Shown here: positions 1 through 6,876 of the stretch, one piece after another
How positions within the stretch are numbered: the first letter of the stretch is position 1
How the letters are laid out: the number at the start of each line of letters is the position of its first letter
NCBI RefSeq assembly: GCF_014334015.1
Contig: NZ_CP060488.1
Coordinates: 1,198,501-1,262,500 of the forward strand
From: Bacteroides sp. M10
Lineage (GTDB): Bacteria; Bacteroidota; Bacteroidia; Bacteroidales; Bacteroidaceae
Reading direction: 5' to 3'
DNA length: 64,000 nt
Position numbers and translations under genes: made by a program
Notes under the pieces: generated by a model
Seen by the model: only the letters and a program-made list of their open reading frames with translations
Databases searched by the model: none
What the model was told of the DNA's origin: nothing

Positions 1-138
1 TTCTGTGAGGATTCGATCAACCTCCCCAGTCTGCGGGAGCCGTCACTCCCTGATGCTCATAGAGAATAGAATGTATCTTATTGGGGCATCATATGTATTC
101 AATTGCATTTCGCCCTTTCGAGTGACTGCAAATCTTTC

Positions 139-146
139 TACATTTG
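139..146 (+). promoter_or_regulatory. Bacteroides-type -7 box upstream of the GH3 gene
   Basis: TACATTTG fits the Bacteroides primary-sigma -7 box TAnnTTTG and ends 37 bases before the GH3 start at 184. No clear TTTG -33 box was seen about 20 bases upstream, so this is a position-based call. Confidence 0.45.
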
Positions 147-183
147 TGGTAGATTTTAAGTCTCACTCTAAAAATATCAACTC

Positions 184-2217
184 ATGAAAAGCATTAAGAA
201 AATGGTATTAGTATCAGCCTTTGCCGGTACCTGCCTTACAACTCACGCGCAGGCTACCCCTCCCGCCATCCCAGCCGATCCGGCTATTGAAGCTAACATC
301 CGGCAATGGCTTCAGAGAATGACCCTCGAACAGAAGATCGGTCAGATGTGTGAAATCACCATTGATGTGGTGTCTGACCTTGAAACCAGCCGTGAGAAAG
401 GATTCTGTCTAAGCGAGGCGATGCTCGACACGGTTATCGGTAAATATAAGGTAGGCTCACTACTGAATGTCCCTCTGGGAGTAGCACAGAAGAAGGAGAA
501 GTGGGCGGAAGCCATCAAGCAGATACAGGAGAAATCAATGAAAGAAATCGGTATCCCGTGCATCTATGGAGTAGACCAGATTCATGGAACGACCTACACG
601 CTGGACGGAACGATGTTTCCGCAAGGCATCAACATGGGAGCCACTTTCAACCGGGAACTGACAAGGAAAAGTGCCGAAATATCTGCCTATGAAACCAAAG
701 CAGGATGCATCCCCTGGACGTTTGCCCCCGTTGTCGATTTAGGTCGCGACCCGCGCTGGGCACGTATGTGGGAGAACTATGGAGAAGATTGTTATGTAAA
801 TACAGAAATGGGCGTGTCGGCCGTAAAGGGATTTCAGGGAGAAGACCCGAACCGCATCGGAGCATACCATGTAGCTGCCTGTATGAAGCACTATATGGGT
901 TACGGTGTACCCGTTTCCGGGAAAGACCGTACTCCTTCTTCCATCTCACGCAGCGATATGCGTGAAAAACACTTCGCTCCTTTCCTGGCTGCCGTGCGTC
1001 ATGGTGCATTGAGCGTGATGGTGAATTCTGGCGTTGACAACGGCCTGCCTTTTCATGCCAACCGTGAATTACTGACCGAATGGCTGAAAGAAGACTTGAA
1101 CTGGGACGGTCTGATTGTAACAGACTGGGCGGACATAAACAATCTCTGCACACGGGATCATATTGCTGCCACCAAGAAAGAAGCCATCAAGATTGCCATC
1201 AATGCCGGAATCGACATGTCAATGGTTCCTTATGAAGTGAGTTTCTGCGATTATCTGAAAGAGTTGGTTGAAGAAGGAGAGGTATCTATGGAACGCATCG
1301 ACGATGCAGTAGCCCGTGTGTTGCGTTTGAAATATCGTCTGGGATTATTCGACAATCCGTATTGGGACATTAAGAAGTATGACAAGTTCGGTTCTAAGGA
1401 ATTTGCGGCCGTTGCCCTCCAGGCTGCCGAGGAATCGGAAGTGTTATTGAAGAATGACGCACATACCCTGCCGATAGCGAAAGGCAAAAAGATTCTGCTG
1501 ACCGGGCCGAACGCAAACTCCATGCGTTGCCTGAACGGCGGATGGTCGTATAGCTGGCAGGGACACGTTGCCGATGATTACACGCAGGCATATCATACAA
1601 TCTACGAGGCTTTGTGTGAGAAATACGGAAAAGAGAATATTATCTACGAACCGGGAGTCACCTATGCTCCTTACAAAAACGATAACTGGTGGGAAGAAAA
1701 CAAACCGGAAATTGAAAAATCGGTAGCAGCGGCAGCACAGGCAGATATTATCATCGCCTGCATTGGCGAAAACTCTTATTGCGAAACTCCCGGCAACCTG
1801 ACGGATCTTACCTTATCGGAAAATCAGCGCAATCTGGTAAAGGCTCTGGCCGCTACGGGTAAACCTATCGTTTTGGTTCTGAACCAGGGACGTCCGCGTA
1901 TTATCAATGACATAGAGCCTTTGGCAAAAGCTGTCGTCAACATCATGCTGCCAAGCAATTACGGTGGCGATGCACTTGCTAACTTATTGGCCGGTGATGC
2001 CAACTTCAGTGGAAAAATGCCGTTTACTTATCCCCGCCTAATCAACGCTTTGGCGACTTATGACTACAAGCCTTGTGAAAATATGGGGCAAATGGGAGGT
2101 AACTACAATTATGATTCGGTGATGGATATTCAATGGCCGTTCGGCTTCGGATTAAGCTATACCAATTATAAATATAATAACCTAAGTAACTGTTCAAAAT
2201 TAATTTTACAAATATGA
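184..2217 (+). pseudogene. GH3 beta-glucosidase, 5' part, interrupted by IS630-family element
   Basis: Periplasmic family 3 glycoside hydrolase that removes beta-linked glucose from oligosaccharides. An N-terminal signal peptide (about residues 1-24, ending THAQA) precedes the TIM barrel, with the nucleophile Asp314 in VTDWAD and the conserved KHYMGYG; the alpha/beta sandwich follows, with the acid/base region [11 protein letters not shown]. The frame leaves GH3 after codon 667 (CTA at 2182-2184), reads ten IS-encoded residues and stops. The C-terminal fibronectin III-like domain is lost to the fragment at 3293-3649. Rejoined without the IS the protein would be 785 residues, a normal GH3 length. 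From memory the sequence closely resembles the terminal beta-glucosidase (BoGH3B) of the B. ovatus xyloglucan locus, which would then lie to the left; no search was run. A truncated product may be made, but its stability is doubtful. Confidence 0.9.
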
Positions 2218-2835
2218 ATAATTCACGAATAAGTTCGTACCCACAGACGCCAAGGCCCTGTTCGTACAATAGAAAAGCGAGTCCGTAGTCTCGTAATCTA
2301 TCGGTCTTATCCATTTACCCTTAAGTATACGCCAAAGAATCTCGGCAGGATTAAGTTCTGGAGAATAAGGTGGAAGATAGAAGAGGAACAATCCTCTTTT
2401 CTCCCAAATTTTCCTCAGTTCTTTAACTTTCCGATTTCTATGAACAGAAGCATTGTCCAAGACAATTACAGTCTTCTTCGTTACATTGAAAGAGAATCTG
2501 TCAAGATAGTCCACAATCTTGTCTGCGTTGATGGACTCTTTTGTGGTAAAGCCTTTATATTGGTTCCTTTTGGTAATCATGCCAAAAATATTAAGCCGGG
2601 CAGCTTTCTCGGATGGGATGTAAATATCCTCATTCTTGAATTGCCAGCCATATGGAACATAACCATTTGTACAGACATGACTTTCGTCGGCATAATATAG
2701 CACAAGTTCTCCTTTGGAATCAAGTTCTTCAAGTTCTTGCAACTTCTCTTTCTTGTATGCGTAGAGCTGCGGTGAGGGTTTGCCCCTTGGGCGTTTTCTT
2801 ATACGCTTATATCTTGCACCAATGTTTCTAAAAAA
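2206..2835 (-). CDS. IS630-family transposase, catalytic part (orfB)
   Basis: DDE transposase domain that cuts and joins the IS ends. The three acidic residues are visible in family context: LYYADESHV (first Asp), [10 protein letters not shown] (second Asp), and [11 protein letters not shown] (Glu), the usual IS630 signature. An internal Met lies at 2742, but the frame is open upstream to the overlap with orfA and continues with a basic linker ([10 protein letters not shown]) expected in a full transposase. The product is therefore probably made as a fusion through -1 frameshifting at 2829-2835, giving about 336 residues in total from the Met at 3215. It ends 22 bases inside the left IS end. 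Confidence 0.88.
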   Translation of the reverse strand, partial: FFRNIGARYKRIRKRPRGKPSPQLYAYKKEKLQELEELDSKGELVLYYADESHVCTNGYVPYGWQFKNEDIYIPSEKAARLNIFGMITKRNQYKGFTTKESINADKIVDYLDRFSFNVTKKTVIVLDNASVHRNRKVKELRKIWEKRGLFLFYLPPYSPELNPAEILWRILKGKWIRPIDYETTDSLFYCTNRALASVGTNLFVNYSYL

Positions 2836-3215
2836 CGTTTGAAAGTAATATCACTGGCTTCTTTACCAGTCGCATTCTGCCATGCTTCACGTGCTTTGGA
2901 CACACTCTGACGGTCTTCCTCAATTGCCTTGCGGACTGCTTCTTCATCAGAACAATCCATAATAGGCTTTCGCCCCTGACCAGGACGTGTCTCCAAGCCT
3001 TTGATGCCATTTTCTTCATAACGTTTTACCCATGTGTAGACAGTAGGTACTGTTACCTCAAGCATTTCTGCTATTTGGGGAGCTGATTTACCTTCTGACT
3101 TCAGCAATATGGATTTGCATCTGATACGAAAACTATGAGTAGGGCCATTATGATAGCCTTTCTCTAATTTGAGGCGATCAACCTCTGATAATTCAAGTAC
3201 TTTTATTGGTTTCAT
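2799..3215 (-). CDS. IS630-family transposase, DNA-binding part (orfA)
   Basis: Helix-turn-helix part of the transposase, which recognises the IS ends. The sequence KSAPQIAEMLEVTVPTVYTW is a typical HTH, followed by KRYEENGIKGLETRPGQGRKP, the linker common to IS630 proteins. The frame is open from 3251, but MKPIKVLELS at 3215 is the more likely start because the upstream residues look like translated leader. On its own it is about 138 residues. The T TTT TTA heptamer near its 3' end (2835-2829, minus strand) is in the phase needed for a -1 shift into orfB. Confidence 0.85.
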   Translation of the reverse strand: MKPIKVLELSEVDRLKLEKGYHNGPTHSFRIRCKSILLKSEGKSAPQIAEMLEVTVPTVYTWVKRYEENGIKGLETRPGQGRKPIMDCSDEEAVRKAIEEDRQSVSKAREAWQNATGKEASDITFKRFLETLVQDISV

Positions 3216-3292
3216 AATTCTATTTTTTCTATAAAACGGAAAATGAACCATATTAGTACTGATATATATAAATAATTTAGATCACCTACTTA

Positions 3293-3649
3293 AAAGTAAA
3301 CAAAGCGACTTTCAATGCCGATGATGAGCTGATATTCACGATTGATGTAACCAATACGGGCAAAGTTGCCGGAAAAGAAAGTGTGTTGTTATTCTCTAAA
3401 GACTTGGTGGCAAGCAGTACACCGGACAATATCCGTCTGCGGAACTTTGAAAAGATCTCTTTGAAACCGGGAGAAACAAAGACTGTTACGTTGAAACTAA
3501 AAGGAAGCGATTTGGCATTTGTCGGGTATGACGGTAAGTGGAGACTGGAAAAAGGAGATTTCAAAATCAAATGCGGTGACCAATGGATTGATATTGTATG
3601 CGATCAGACGAAAGTATGGAATACTCCGAATAAAAATACTCTTCATTAA
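3293..3649 (+). pseudogene. GH3 beta-glucosidase, 3' fragment (fibronectin III-like domain)
   Basis: This is the remainder of the GH3 gene right of the IS. It reads [15 protein letters not shown] and on through [15 protein letters not shown], the typical C-terminal fibronectin III-like domain of GH3 enzymes, and stops at 3647-3649. It is in frame with the 5' part once the IS and one TA are removed, with no other damage. It has no promoter or signal peptide of its own; an internal Met at 3383 could start only a piece of the domain. Confidence 0.9.
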
Positions 3650-3689
3650 CAAGCTTCTTCTCATATATAAAAAATCACTTTTCTCTATC

Positions 3690-3785
3690 ACCTATCACCG
3701 ACGGCAATCAAATACCTTATTCATCGAAGTTCCCGGCGGTGATAGGTTGTTTTTCAACCTATCACCACATCTGTCACCTATCACC
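3690..3785. repeat. Three ACCTATCACC copies and one inverted copy; strong hairpin
   Basis: ACCTATCACC occurs at 3690-3699, 3757-3766 and 3776-3785, and its complement GGTGATAGGT at 3738-3747. Bases 3738-3749 and 3755-3766 form a perfect 12-bp stem around a TTTTT loop. The cluster begins 41 bases after the GH3 stop and may act as its terminator, though no T run follows the stem. Confidence 0.6.
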
Positions 3786-3833
3786 GCAAAAAACACTACT
3801 TTCATCAAATTTTTGCAAAGACAACCTGAATAG

Positions 3834-4178
3834 CTATGACTTAGAGAGCCATTTCTTTCTTTTCTTCACAGGAGCCATCACCAATTTAGTATGCAGTTCT
3901 TTGATTTCACATAAATCGAACCTTTCCTGTATATACACATACATGATGACCAAATGGATAAGTTCTTTATTCGGACATGAGAATTCATCTTTAGACAGCC
4001 CGTCTATCACTATATTCAATAAACAGAGAGAACACTGCAATTCAGCTTTTGACAATTGGTCTACACTTTCAATATTTGCAAAGCTAGGCCAGTTTTCTTT
4101 CATAAAACTAAGCTTGTCGACGGAGCGTTCTAAATCGTGCTTCATCAGGCAGGAACAGGAACAAGTAAGGTCACTCAT
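3834..4178 (-). CDS. Small hypothetical protein, Cys-rich N terminus
   Basis: Unrecognised protein of about 114 residues starting MSDLTCSCSCLMKHD; a start three residues earlier (4187) is also open. It has no signal peptide or membrane segment, the body looks helical, and the C terminus is basic (PVKKRKKWLSKS). Seven Cys are scattered, several in the first ten residues, which could suggest metal binding but matches no motif I know. It is preferred over the overlapping plus-strand frame at 3739-4194 because its composition is more protein-like and a candidate -7 box (CAAATATA at 4456-4463, minus strand) lies upstream. That box would give a leader of about 270 bases containing the long inverted repeat at 4249-4392. 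Confidence 0.5.
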   Translation of the reverse strand: MSDLTCSCSCLMKHDLERSVDKLSFMKENWPSFANIESVDQLSKAELQCSLCLLNIVIDGLSKDEFSCPNKELIHLVIMYVYIQERFDLCEIKELHTKLVMAPVKKRKKWLSKS

Positions 4179-4248
4179 AACTATCATTTTTTAATTATGT
4201 GTTCCCGTTTGCCAATAAAAAAGGCGCAGAAACTATTACTGTACTATC

Positions 4249-4392
4249 CTCCGACGGCTCTGGTAAGCCTACACCTGAATAATAAGCAATAGCTCCACGC
4301 CCGTTGAGATATATAACAAATATATATACAACATGGACGTGGAGACCGGTCACTTATTATCTGCAGGTGTTAAATTTACCAGATTTACGGAG
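4249..4392. repeat. Long imperfect inverted repeat
   Basis: The left arm (4249-4306) and right arm (4332-4392) share, in inverted order, the blocks CTCCG, TCTGGTAA, ACACCTG, ATAATAAG and CTCCACG, around an AT-rich loop of 25 bases. As RNA this would fold into one long interrupted stem. Insertion-type target duplications were not evident. Confidence 0.7.
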
Positions 4393-4577
4393 CAGATAAT
4401 AAAAACACTTTCTCCAATTCAAAAGTAAACGTATCTTCTCTCTGAAGACACGCTACAAATATAACTATATTTTTCAGACAATGCCACTGTTATCACAGTA
4501 AAATAGTTTAATTCTCCCTTGCCCTATATCTATCAAATAGAACAAGGCATATAAATACCTACAACAAGTAGGAATAC

Positions 4578-4609
4578 TTTGCTTTTCTCCCTGATATAGT
4601 TTATCTTTG
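4578..4609 (+). promoter_or_regulatory. Strong promoter of the HU-like gene
   Basis: TTTG at 4578-4581, 20 bases, then TATCTTTG at 4602-4609: an excellent match to the Bacteroides -33/-7 arrangement. Transcription would begin near 4616, giving a leader of about 325 bases that starts with the palindrome array. Confidence 0.65.
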
Positions 4610-4630
4610 CTACCGATATAGTTCATTCTT

Positions 4631-4707
4631 CATGGCCGTGGCGAATTCCTACCACGGCCGTGAAAAGATACTACCACAGCCATGACGAGATCTCTCCACG
4701 GCCGTGG
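4631..4707. repeat. Four palindromes at an exact 22-bp period
   Basis: The core GGCCGTG (or AGCCATG in copy 3) sits at 4634, 4656, 4678 and 4700, exactly 22 bases apart. Copy 4 is the perfect palindrome CCACGGCCGTGG, copy 2 is nearly the same, and copies 1 and 3 are variants. The array lies just downstream of the predicted start of transcription of the HU-like gene. Confidence 0.8.
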
Positions 4708-4940
4708 GAAACTAATGATAAAGGCACCGGAAGATAACTATCCCTATGCCTTAGTCCAAGAATAAAGGCAGGATAACTTATAAAAGCCGCTTGATAGCAA
4801 ACAAACAACAGCTATATAACACCCTCCCCCTAAGTCCGAAGATGATCGATTAGCTTCGCAACAAAAAAACAATGTCCTTATAGGCTTACAACGATAAATT
4901 TAAAATACGTAGTAATGTATAAGGCGAAAACAAATTAATA

Positions 4941-5594
4941 ATGGCAATACAATTTGAATTGTACAAGACTCCCCATCCCAAGGATGAGGAAGGTAAGGAA
5001 GTGTATCACGCACGTGTAGTCAACTTCCAACACATTGACACAGACTATCTGGCAAAAGAAATCCAGATAGCCACTTCTCTAACTGAAGGGGATGTAAAGT
5101 CTGTTCTCGAATCTCTAAGTCATTTTATGGGGGATCGTCTTCGAGAAGGACAAAGCGTCCATCTGGATGGCATCGGTTATTTCCAGATAAAGCTGAATAG
5201 TCAAGAGCCTATCACTTCGCCCAAACTAAAAGCGAATCAGATAAAACTCAAAGCCAACATCAGCTTTAAAGCGGATGCCAAACTGAAAAGGTCAGTCAGT
5301 GTTGTTCATGTGGAGCGAAGTAAACTGAAACCCCATTCGGCTGTCCTTTCAAATGACGAGATAGACAAATTGCTGACAAACTACTTCAAGAGCAACCCTG
5401 TATTAACCCGTCGCGACTTTCAAGGATTGTGCGGCTTTACCCCTACCACTGCCGCACGGCAAATCAAACGGCTGAAAGAGGAGGAGAAGAAGTTGAAGAA
5501 TATCAATACTTATTATAATCCGATTTACATGCCGATGCCGGGATATTATGGCAAGGCGGAGATAAAAGAGGATGAAGCAAATACTATACAATAA
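4941..5594 (+). CDS. HU-family DNA-binding protein with C-terminal winged-helix-like domain
   Basis: Bacteroidetes-type HU/IHF-like nucleoid protein, 217 residues. The N-terminal half (about 1-120) carries the HU-like fold, with the helical dimer part (LTEGDVKSVLESLSHFMGDR) and the strand pattern around HLDGIGYFQIKL. The C-terminal part (about 140-190: LSNDEIDKLLTNYF, then LTRRDFQGLCGFTPTTAARQ) looks like an added HTH domain, followed by a Tyr/Pro-rich tail. The start is fixed by MAIQFELYKTP, typical for the family. It stands alone behind a promoter (4578-4609) with a long structured leader, and a very small frame follows at 5608. A local chromatin or regulatory role is inferred; no partner is visible. 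Confidence 0.88.
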   Translation: MAIQFELYKTPHPKDEEGKEVYHARVVNFQHIDTDYLAKEIQIATSLTEGDVKSVLESLSHFMGDRLREGQSVHLDGIGYFQIKLNSQEPITSPKLKANQIKLKANISFKADAKLKRSVSVVHVERSKLKPHSAVLSNDEIDKLLTNYFKSNPVLTRRDFQGLCGFTPTTAARQIKRLKEEEKKLKNINTYYNPIYMPMPGYYGKAEIKEDEANTIQ

Positions 5595-5607
5595 TAAAGT
5601 AAAGAGT

Positions 5608-5673
5608 ATGAAAAAAGTGCCCAAGAAGGCACTACCGATCATTTTGCTGACGTCAGCAAAATGGTATTCCTGA
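5608..5673 (+). CDS. Possible 21-residue microprotein
   Basis: ATG at 5608 begins a frame of 21 codons (MKKVPKKALPIILLTSAKWYS), 13 bases after the HU-like gene. It is basic at the N terminus with a short hydrophobic centre. Bacteroides HU-like genes are often followed by a tiny gene of about 30 codons, which supports the position, but this one lacks the usual sequence of that family as I remember it. The second half coincides with a 24-bp perfect palindrome (5640-5663), so the frame may be incidental. Confidence 0.25.
   Translation: MKKVPKKALPIILLTSAKWYS
5640..5663. repeat. 24-bp perfect palindrome
   Basis: The half-site CATTTTGCTGAC is followed immediately by its own reverse complement, with the centre at 5651/5652. 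It lies between the HU-like gene and the convergent RhuM-Fic gene. Confidence 0.85.
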
Positions 5674-5714
5674 TAATAAATTCCCCCCCAAAAAATAACC
5701 TATTTTTATGGTAG

Positions 5715-5749
5715 AATGAGAGACACCTTGAAGCGAGGTATCTCTCATT
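5715..5749. terminator. Hairpin between convergent genes
   Basis: AATGAGAGA-C-ACCT pairs with AGGT-A-TCTCTCATT around a 7-base loop, one mismatch in 14 pairs. It sits between the stop of the HU-like gene (5594) and the stop of the RhuM-Fic gene (5780). No T run follows on either side, so it may be an mRNA-end stabiliser rather than an intrinsic terminator. Confidence 0.55.
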
Positions 5750-5779
5750 ATCTATATCACTCATTAATAAGACCTAAAT

Positions 5780-6766
5780 TCAATTATTCTTATTAATCAA
5801 ATTGATTACTACCTTCACCATCACGTCCTTTTCTTCCGTCCGGCTTTCGGCAATCATCAACGTAAGTGCCACAAGCGTATTGTTTCCAATCAACTTCGAA
5901 CCATCGGATTTATATAATATACCGTTCTTCTCCAGAAACCAAAGAAACAAGAAAGCGGCAATACGCTTGTTACCGTCACTAAACGAGTGATTCTTTACGA
6001 CAAGGTAGAAAAGCATCGCTGCTTTCTCTTCAACGCTCGGATAAAGTTCTTCTCCGCCAAACGTCTGATAAATGGTGTTGATAGAGCTTTTGAACGACTG
6101 ATCCTTTTCATTTCCAAACAAATCACTGCTTCCGAACTTTTCCTGCAAAAGGTGAATGGCTTCCATTGCTTCTTCATAGGTGGCACGAAATTCTTCAGTA
6201 GGAGTCGTGGAGTCTACTTCCAATTGCTGGTAATCGTATTTATCCAGTGTATCCAGACCGTAAGTGTAATCGGTAATCACACGCAAGAGTCCATTGGCCT
6301 CATCCAGCGTCAATTGTTTGTGTTCGATGACGTTAGAAAGAAGGCGTACGGTGCTCTTCAAGTCTTCCAGTTGAACAGCTTTGGCTTGCTGATTAATGGC
6401 ATAACCTTTAATCAAGTAGTCTTTCAGGACTTTATTGGCCCAAATACGGAATTGGGTGCCACGCATGGAATTGACCCTATAACCGACAGAAATAATCATA
6501 TCAAGATTATAATAAATAATGTGACGCTTGATAGTCCGATTCCCCTCCATCTGAACTTGTGCAATTTTTGCACAAGTTGAGTCTTTCTCCAACTCTTCCG
6601 ACTTATAGATGTTATTAACATGCTTCACTACGGAAGTTCTATCCGTTTGAAACAACTCCGCCATTTGAGCTTGATTGAGCCACACCGTCTCATTCTCCAA
6701 CTTTACATCAATGGAAGTTTTCCCATCCTTCGTCTGATAAATGACAATTTTTCCTCTATTGTCCAT
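5780..6766 (-). CDS. RhuM-Fic fusion protein
   Basis: Two-domain protein of 328 residues known in many bacteria as RhuM/Fic/DOC family. The N-terminal RhuM part (about 1-120; begins IVIYQTKDGKTSIDVKLENE and includes AQMAELFQTDRTSVVKHV) resembles phage anti-repressor or DNA-binding modules. The C-terminal Fic domain has the active motif HSFSDGNKRI with His260; family enzymes transfer AMP or other nucleotide-derived groups to target proteins. Ser replaces the usual Pro after the His. No partner antitoxin gene is next to it, so inhibition may be built in. The start is MDNRGKIV; a -7 box lies at 6829-6836 and a perfect inverted repeat fills the leader (6790-6828). The gene is in an accessory stretch and its target is unknown. 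Confidence 0.9.
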   Translation of the reverse strand: MDNRGKIVIYQTKDGKTSIDVKLENETVWLNQAQMAELFQTDRTSVVKHVNNIYKSEELEKDSTCAKIAQVQMEGNRTIKRHIIYYNLDMIISVGYRVNSMRGTQFRIWANKVLKDYLIKGYAINQQAKAVQLEDLKSTVRLLSNVIEHKQLTLDEANGLLRVITDYTYGLDTLDKYDYQQLEVDSTTPTEEFRATYEEAMEAIHLLQEKFGSSDLFGNEKDQSFKSSINTIYQTFGGEELYPSVEEKAAMLFYLVVKNHSFSDGNKRIAAFLFLWFLEKNGILYKSDGSKLIGNNTLVALTLMIAESRTEEKDVMVKVVINLINKNN

Positions 6767-6789
6767 AAAATGCCTCCTTATTTACGCAT

Positions 6790-6828
6790 TGTGTCCGTCC
6801 ATTACCTTCGTAGCAATGGACGGACACA
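6790..6828. promoter_or_regulatory. Perfect inverted repeat in the RhuM-Fic leader
   Basis: TGTGTCCGTCCATT (6790-6803) and its exact complement (6815-6828) flank an 11-base spacer. The repeat directly abuts the minus-strand -7 box at 6829-6836, so it covers the likely start of transcription. It could be a repressor operator or an mRNA leader hairpin; it could also end the GH30 transcript. Confidence 0.65.
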
Positions 6829-6836
6829 CAAATGTA
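6829..6836 (-). promoter_or_regulatory. -7 box of the RhuM-Fic gene
   Basis: Read on the minus strand this is TACATTTG, a full match to TAnnTTTG, 63 bases before the start codon at 6766. A -33 box is not clear. Confidence 0.5.
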
Positions 6837-6876
6837 CAGCTTTCAAAAAGAAATAAAGAATATAAAGCTGCTTTTA

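Larger units (their letters stand above)
2185..3290 (-). mobile_element. IS630-family insertion sequence, 1106 bp
   Basis: The element is bounded by TA on both sides (2183-2184 and 3291-3292), the target duplication of IS630/Tc1-type transposons. Its ends are imperfect inverted repeats: the left end starts AGTAACTGTTC and the right end read inward starts AGTAGGTGATC, with about 21 of the first 29 positions matching. It carries a transposase split into two overlapping frames on the minus strand. Removing the element plus one TA restores an open GH3 frame (..[10 protein letters not shown]..), so both ends are placed to the base. Confidence 0.93.
4188..4940. other. 753-base noncoding region with inverted repeats and promoters
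   Basis: No convincing gene. From left to right it holds a long imperfect inverted repeat (4249-4392), a minus-strand -7 candidate (4456-4463), a strong plus-strand promoter (4578-4609), a phased palindrome array (4631-4707) and about 230 bases of leader before the HU-like gene. Two very short frames (4632-4685 and 4682-4765) overlap by ATGA inside the leader. Confidence 0.7.

Noticed and set aside
5..187. Open frame of 60 codons before the GH3 gene
   Set aside because: It overlaps the GH3 start and the -7 box, and its protein sequence is not protein-like. The first 69 bases are open in another frame and could be the tail of a gene to the left, but 22 codons are too little to call.
647..1153. 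Minus-strand open frame of 168 codons inside GH3
   Set aside because: Antisense shadow: Arg-, Ser- and Cys-rich composition and complete overlap with conserved GH3 coding sequence.
3739..4194. Plus-strand open frame of 151 codons
   Set aside because: It begins inside the 3738-3766 hairpin, is Ser/Phe-rich in a way typical of antisense translation, and overlaps the better minus-strand gene at 3834-4178.
4249..4392. Invertible promoter (phase-variable switch)
   Set aside because: The arms flank only 25 bases, too little to carry a promoter that would be turned by inversion, the arms are imperfect, and no invertase gene is nearby.
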